Shown here in pieces: positions 32,473 to 33,337 of a DNA stretch of 33,337 bases (position 1 is the first letter of the stretch; the number at the start of each line of letters is the position of its first letter). Origin of the DNA: Kiritimatiellia bacterium (GTDB lineage: Bacteria > Verrucomicrobiota > Kiritimatiellia > PWTM01). Under the pieces are notes generated by a model. The model saw nothing but the letters and a program-made list of their open reading frames with translations, ran no database searches and had not been told where the DNA came from. A program made the position numbers and the translations under genes. The stretch covers positions 1 through 33,337 of the forward strand of contig JAGOHE010000006.1 of NCBI GenBank assembly GCA_017996315.1, read 5' to 3'.

Positions 32473-32898
32473 ATGAGCGAGAATAACGCCCCGAGTCCCT
32501 CGGGCGAAACCGATATCATCTTCGATTGCCCCCGCTGCGGCAAAAGCCTGTGCATTGAAGAATCGGGCGCGGGCCGCGTGGTTCCCTGCCCGGACTGCGG
32601 AACCCGGATGCAGGTGCCCATTCCCGAGCGTATGACCCGGCTGCTGAAACCCGGAATGACCACGATCGCCGATTACACCGCCGCCCAGGAAAGCCCGGCG
32701 GAAGACTCCGACGTCCTGCGCGAACGAGTCCACCAGCTCGAAGGCACCATGGAAGAGGTCCAGGCGCGCAAGAGGGAACTCGAGAAACTACGCATCGACA
32801 ACGCCCTGCGGTTCCAGCGCGTACGGGATGAATTGACCCTGATCCAGTCGGCCCTCGACCGCATCACCGATATCCTCCAGAACGCAACCGGCCCCTGA
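32473..32898 (+). CDS. Small zinc-ribbon and coiled-coil protein
   Basis: The 141-residue protein has an N-terminal zinc ribbon with two CxxC knuckles, FDCPRCGKSLCIEE and VPCPDCGTRMQVPIP (residues about 19-49). A linker follows, and then a long coiled coil from about 80 to 137 (LRERVHQLEGTMEEVQARKR, ELEKLRIDNALRFQRVRDEL). Such ribbon-plus-coil proteins are common in planctomycete and verrucomicrobial genomes without a known role; I cannot assign a function. GGGAGGTGG stands 4 bp before the ATG. It is transcribed away from leuA and ends just before repeat copy B. Confidence 0.75.
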   Translation: MSENNAPSPSGETDIIFDCPRCGKSLCIEESGAGRVVPCPDCGTRMQVPIPERMTRLLKPGMTTIADYTAAQESPAEDSDVLRERVHQLEGTMEEVQARKRELEKLRIDNALRFQRVRDELTLIQSALDRITDILQNATGP

Positions 32899-32904
32899 CG
32901 TCCC

Positions 32905-33208
32905 CGCCCTCGGACCTCGGACCTCGGACTTCGGACCTCGGTCTTCCGTCTTCCGTCTTCCTCCGCTCCACGCTCTATGTCCTACGCTCTGTACTCAGGC
33001 CTCGGCCCTCTGGATTCGTGATATTTGCGATATTCGTAGTTAAAAATCGGTAGGGATGAAACTACGAATCACGCGAATAACGCGAATGCGGTTCCCGCCA
33101 CCGGACCTCGGACATCGGACCTCGGACTTCGGACTTCGGTCTTCCGTCCTCCGTCTTCCAACCTCCGTCTTCCTCCGCTCCCCGCTCTATGCTCCCCGCT
33201 CTTCCCTT
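32905..33208 (-). repeat. Heptamer-phased repeat element with hairpin core, copy B (inverted to copy A)
   Basis: Read on the minus strand, this repeats the plan of copy A. Strict 7-nt units (GGGGAGC, ATAGAGC, GACGGAG, GTCCGAA, GTCCGAG, 16 units) lead to GGCGGGA and a core with left arm 33087-33061 (ATTCGCGTT, ATTCGCGTG, ATTCGTAGT). A 20-nt loop (33060-33041) and a right arm (33040-33014) follow, then 7-nt units again to about 32905. From GCGGGAACC through GAGGGCCGAGG (33098-33000) it matches copy A nearly base for base. The stretch 32899-33256 has no gene. Confidence 0.85.
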
Positions 33209-33214
33209 CGCCAT

Positions 33215-33244
33215 TTGCGCATTCCCCCTGCGATCCGCTACACT
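33215..33244 (+). promoter_or_regulatory. Promoter of the gene at the right edge
   Basis: TTGCGC (33215-33220), an 18-bp spacer and TACACT (33239-33244) predict a start near 33251, only about 6 nt before the ATG at 33257. Confidence 0.45.
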
Positions 33245-33256
33245 TCCCGCCGCACG

Positions 33257-33337
33257 ATGAGCCCGTCCCTTTCCATCGGATCGTGGTCGCTGGGCGATGA
33301 GCAGCGTTCCGATCCGCGGGGCGCCTGGCATTCCGCC
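33257..33337 (+). CDS. Start of an unidentified protein (cut by the window edge)
   Basis: Twenty-seven codons are visible, beginning MSPSLSIGSWSLGDEQRSDP and running open to the edge. Too little is present to assign a family. The promoter-like sequence at 33215-33244 and lack of a stop support a real gene start; no Shine-Dalgarno sequence is visible. Confidence 0.5.
   Translation, partial: MSPSLSIGSWSLGDEQRSDPRGAWHSA

Overview
The window is GC-rich and gene-dense, with short intergenic gaps. Gene content suggests a bacterium of the PVC group (Verrucomicrobiota or Kiritimatiellota-like). The pointers are an H-X9-DG type pseudopilin, a GH2 beta-galactosidase carrying a discoidin domain, a Cys-rich Gfo/Idh oxidoreductase, many TPR proteins and a CdaA-type diadenylate cyclase. 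This placement is inferred from content only and is not certain.

Layout. 1-450: start of an IS630-type transposase at the edge, then a gene-free stretch with two short palindromes. 453-1692 (minus): a sugar isomerase-like TIM barrel and rpsU (small, GTG start, own promoter and terminator). 1878-8081 (plus): msrA, then a tightly overlapping run ftsH-folP-cdaA-cdaR-TPR protein that links membrane proteolysis, folate synthesis and c-di-AMP signalling. 8148-11791: an ExbB-ExbD-TPR energy-transduction module. 11818-14048: family 4 uracil-DNA glycosylase, a type II pseudopilin, and an HTH protein with a histone H1-like tail. 14394-16807: thrS (no TGS domain) and infC, which seems to start at a non-AUG codon. 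16756-24909 (minus): AI-2E-type permease, secreted GH2 beta-galactosidase, an RpiB-GlyA fusion, an arginine-phosphatase-like LMW-PTP, and a glycosidase-like/TM/TPR protein. 25025-27808 (plus): Imm5-like protein, Gfo/Idh oxidoreductase, and a hypothetical protein preceded by three palindromes at exact 32-bp spacing.

28112-32304 (minus) is the most interesting part. It is a leucine/shikimate operon, leuA-aroE-pilD-aroK, with overlapping reading frames. It begins with what looks like a complete ribosome-mediated attenuator: a Leu-rich leader peptide, alternative pairing segments, and a perfect terminator stem with a U tract. It ends 7 bp before a same-strand tRNA-Leu(UAA), the tRNA that reads the UUA codon in the leader. 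Two inverted copies of an unusual repeat bracket this operon (27809-28111 and 32905-33208). Each copy is a strictly 7-nt-phased purine-rich tract around a hairpin core whose arms are built of 9-nt units.

Many genes share a promoter form close to TTGnnA-N16/18-TAnnnT. In two cases (msrA, ftsH) the -10 element is so close to the start codon that the mRNA may be leaderless. All calls come from reading the sequence; no database search was run.
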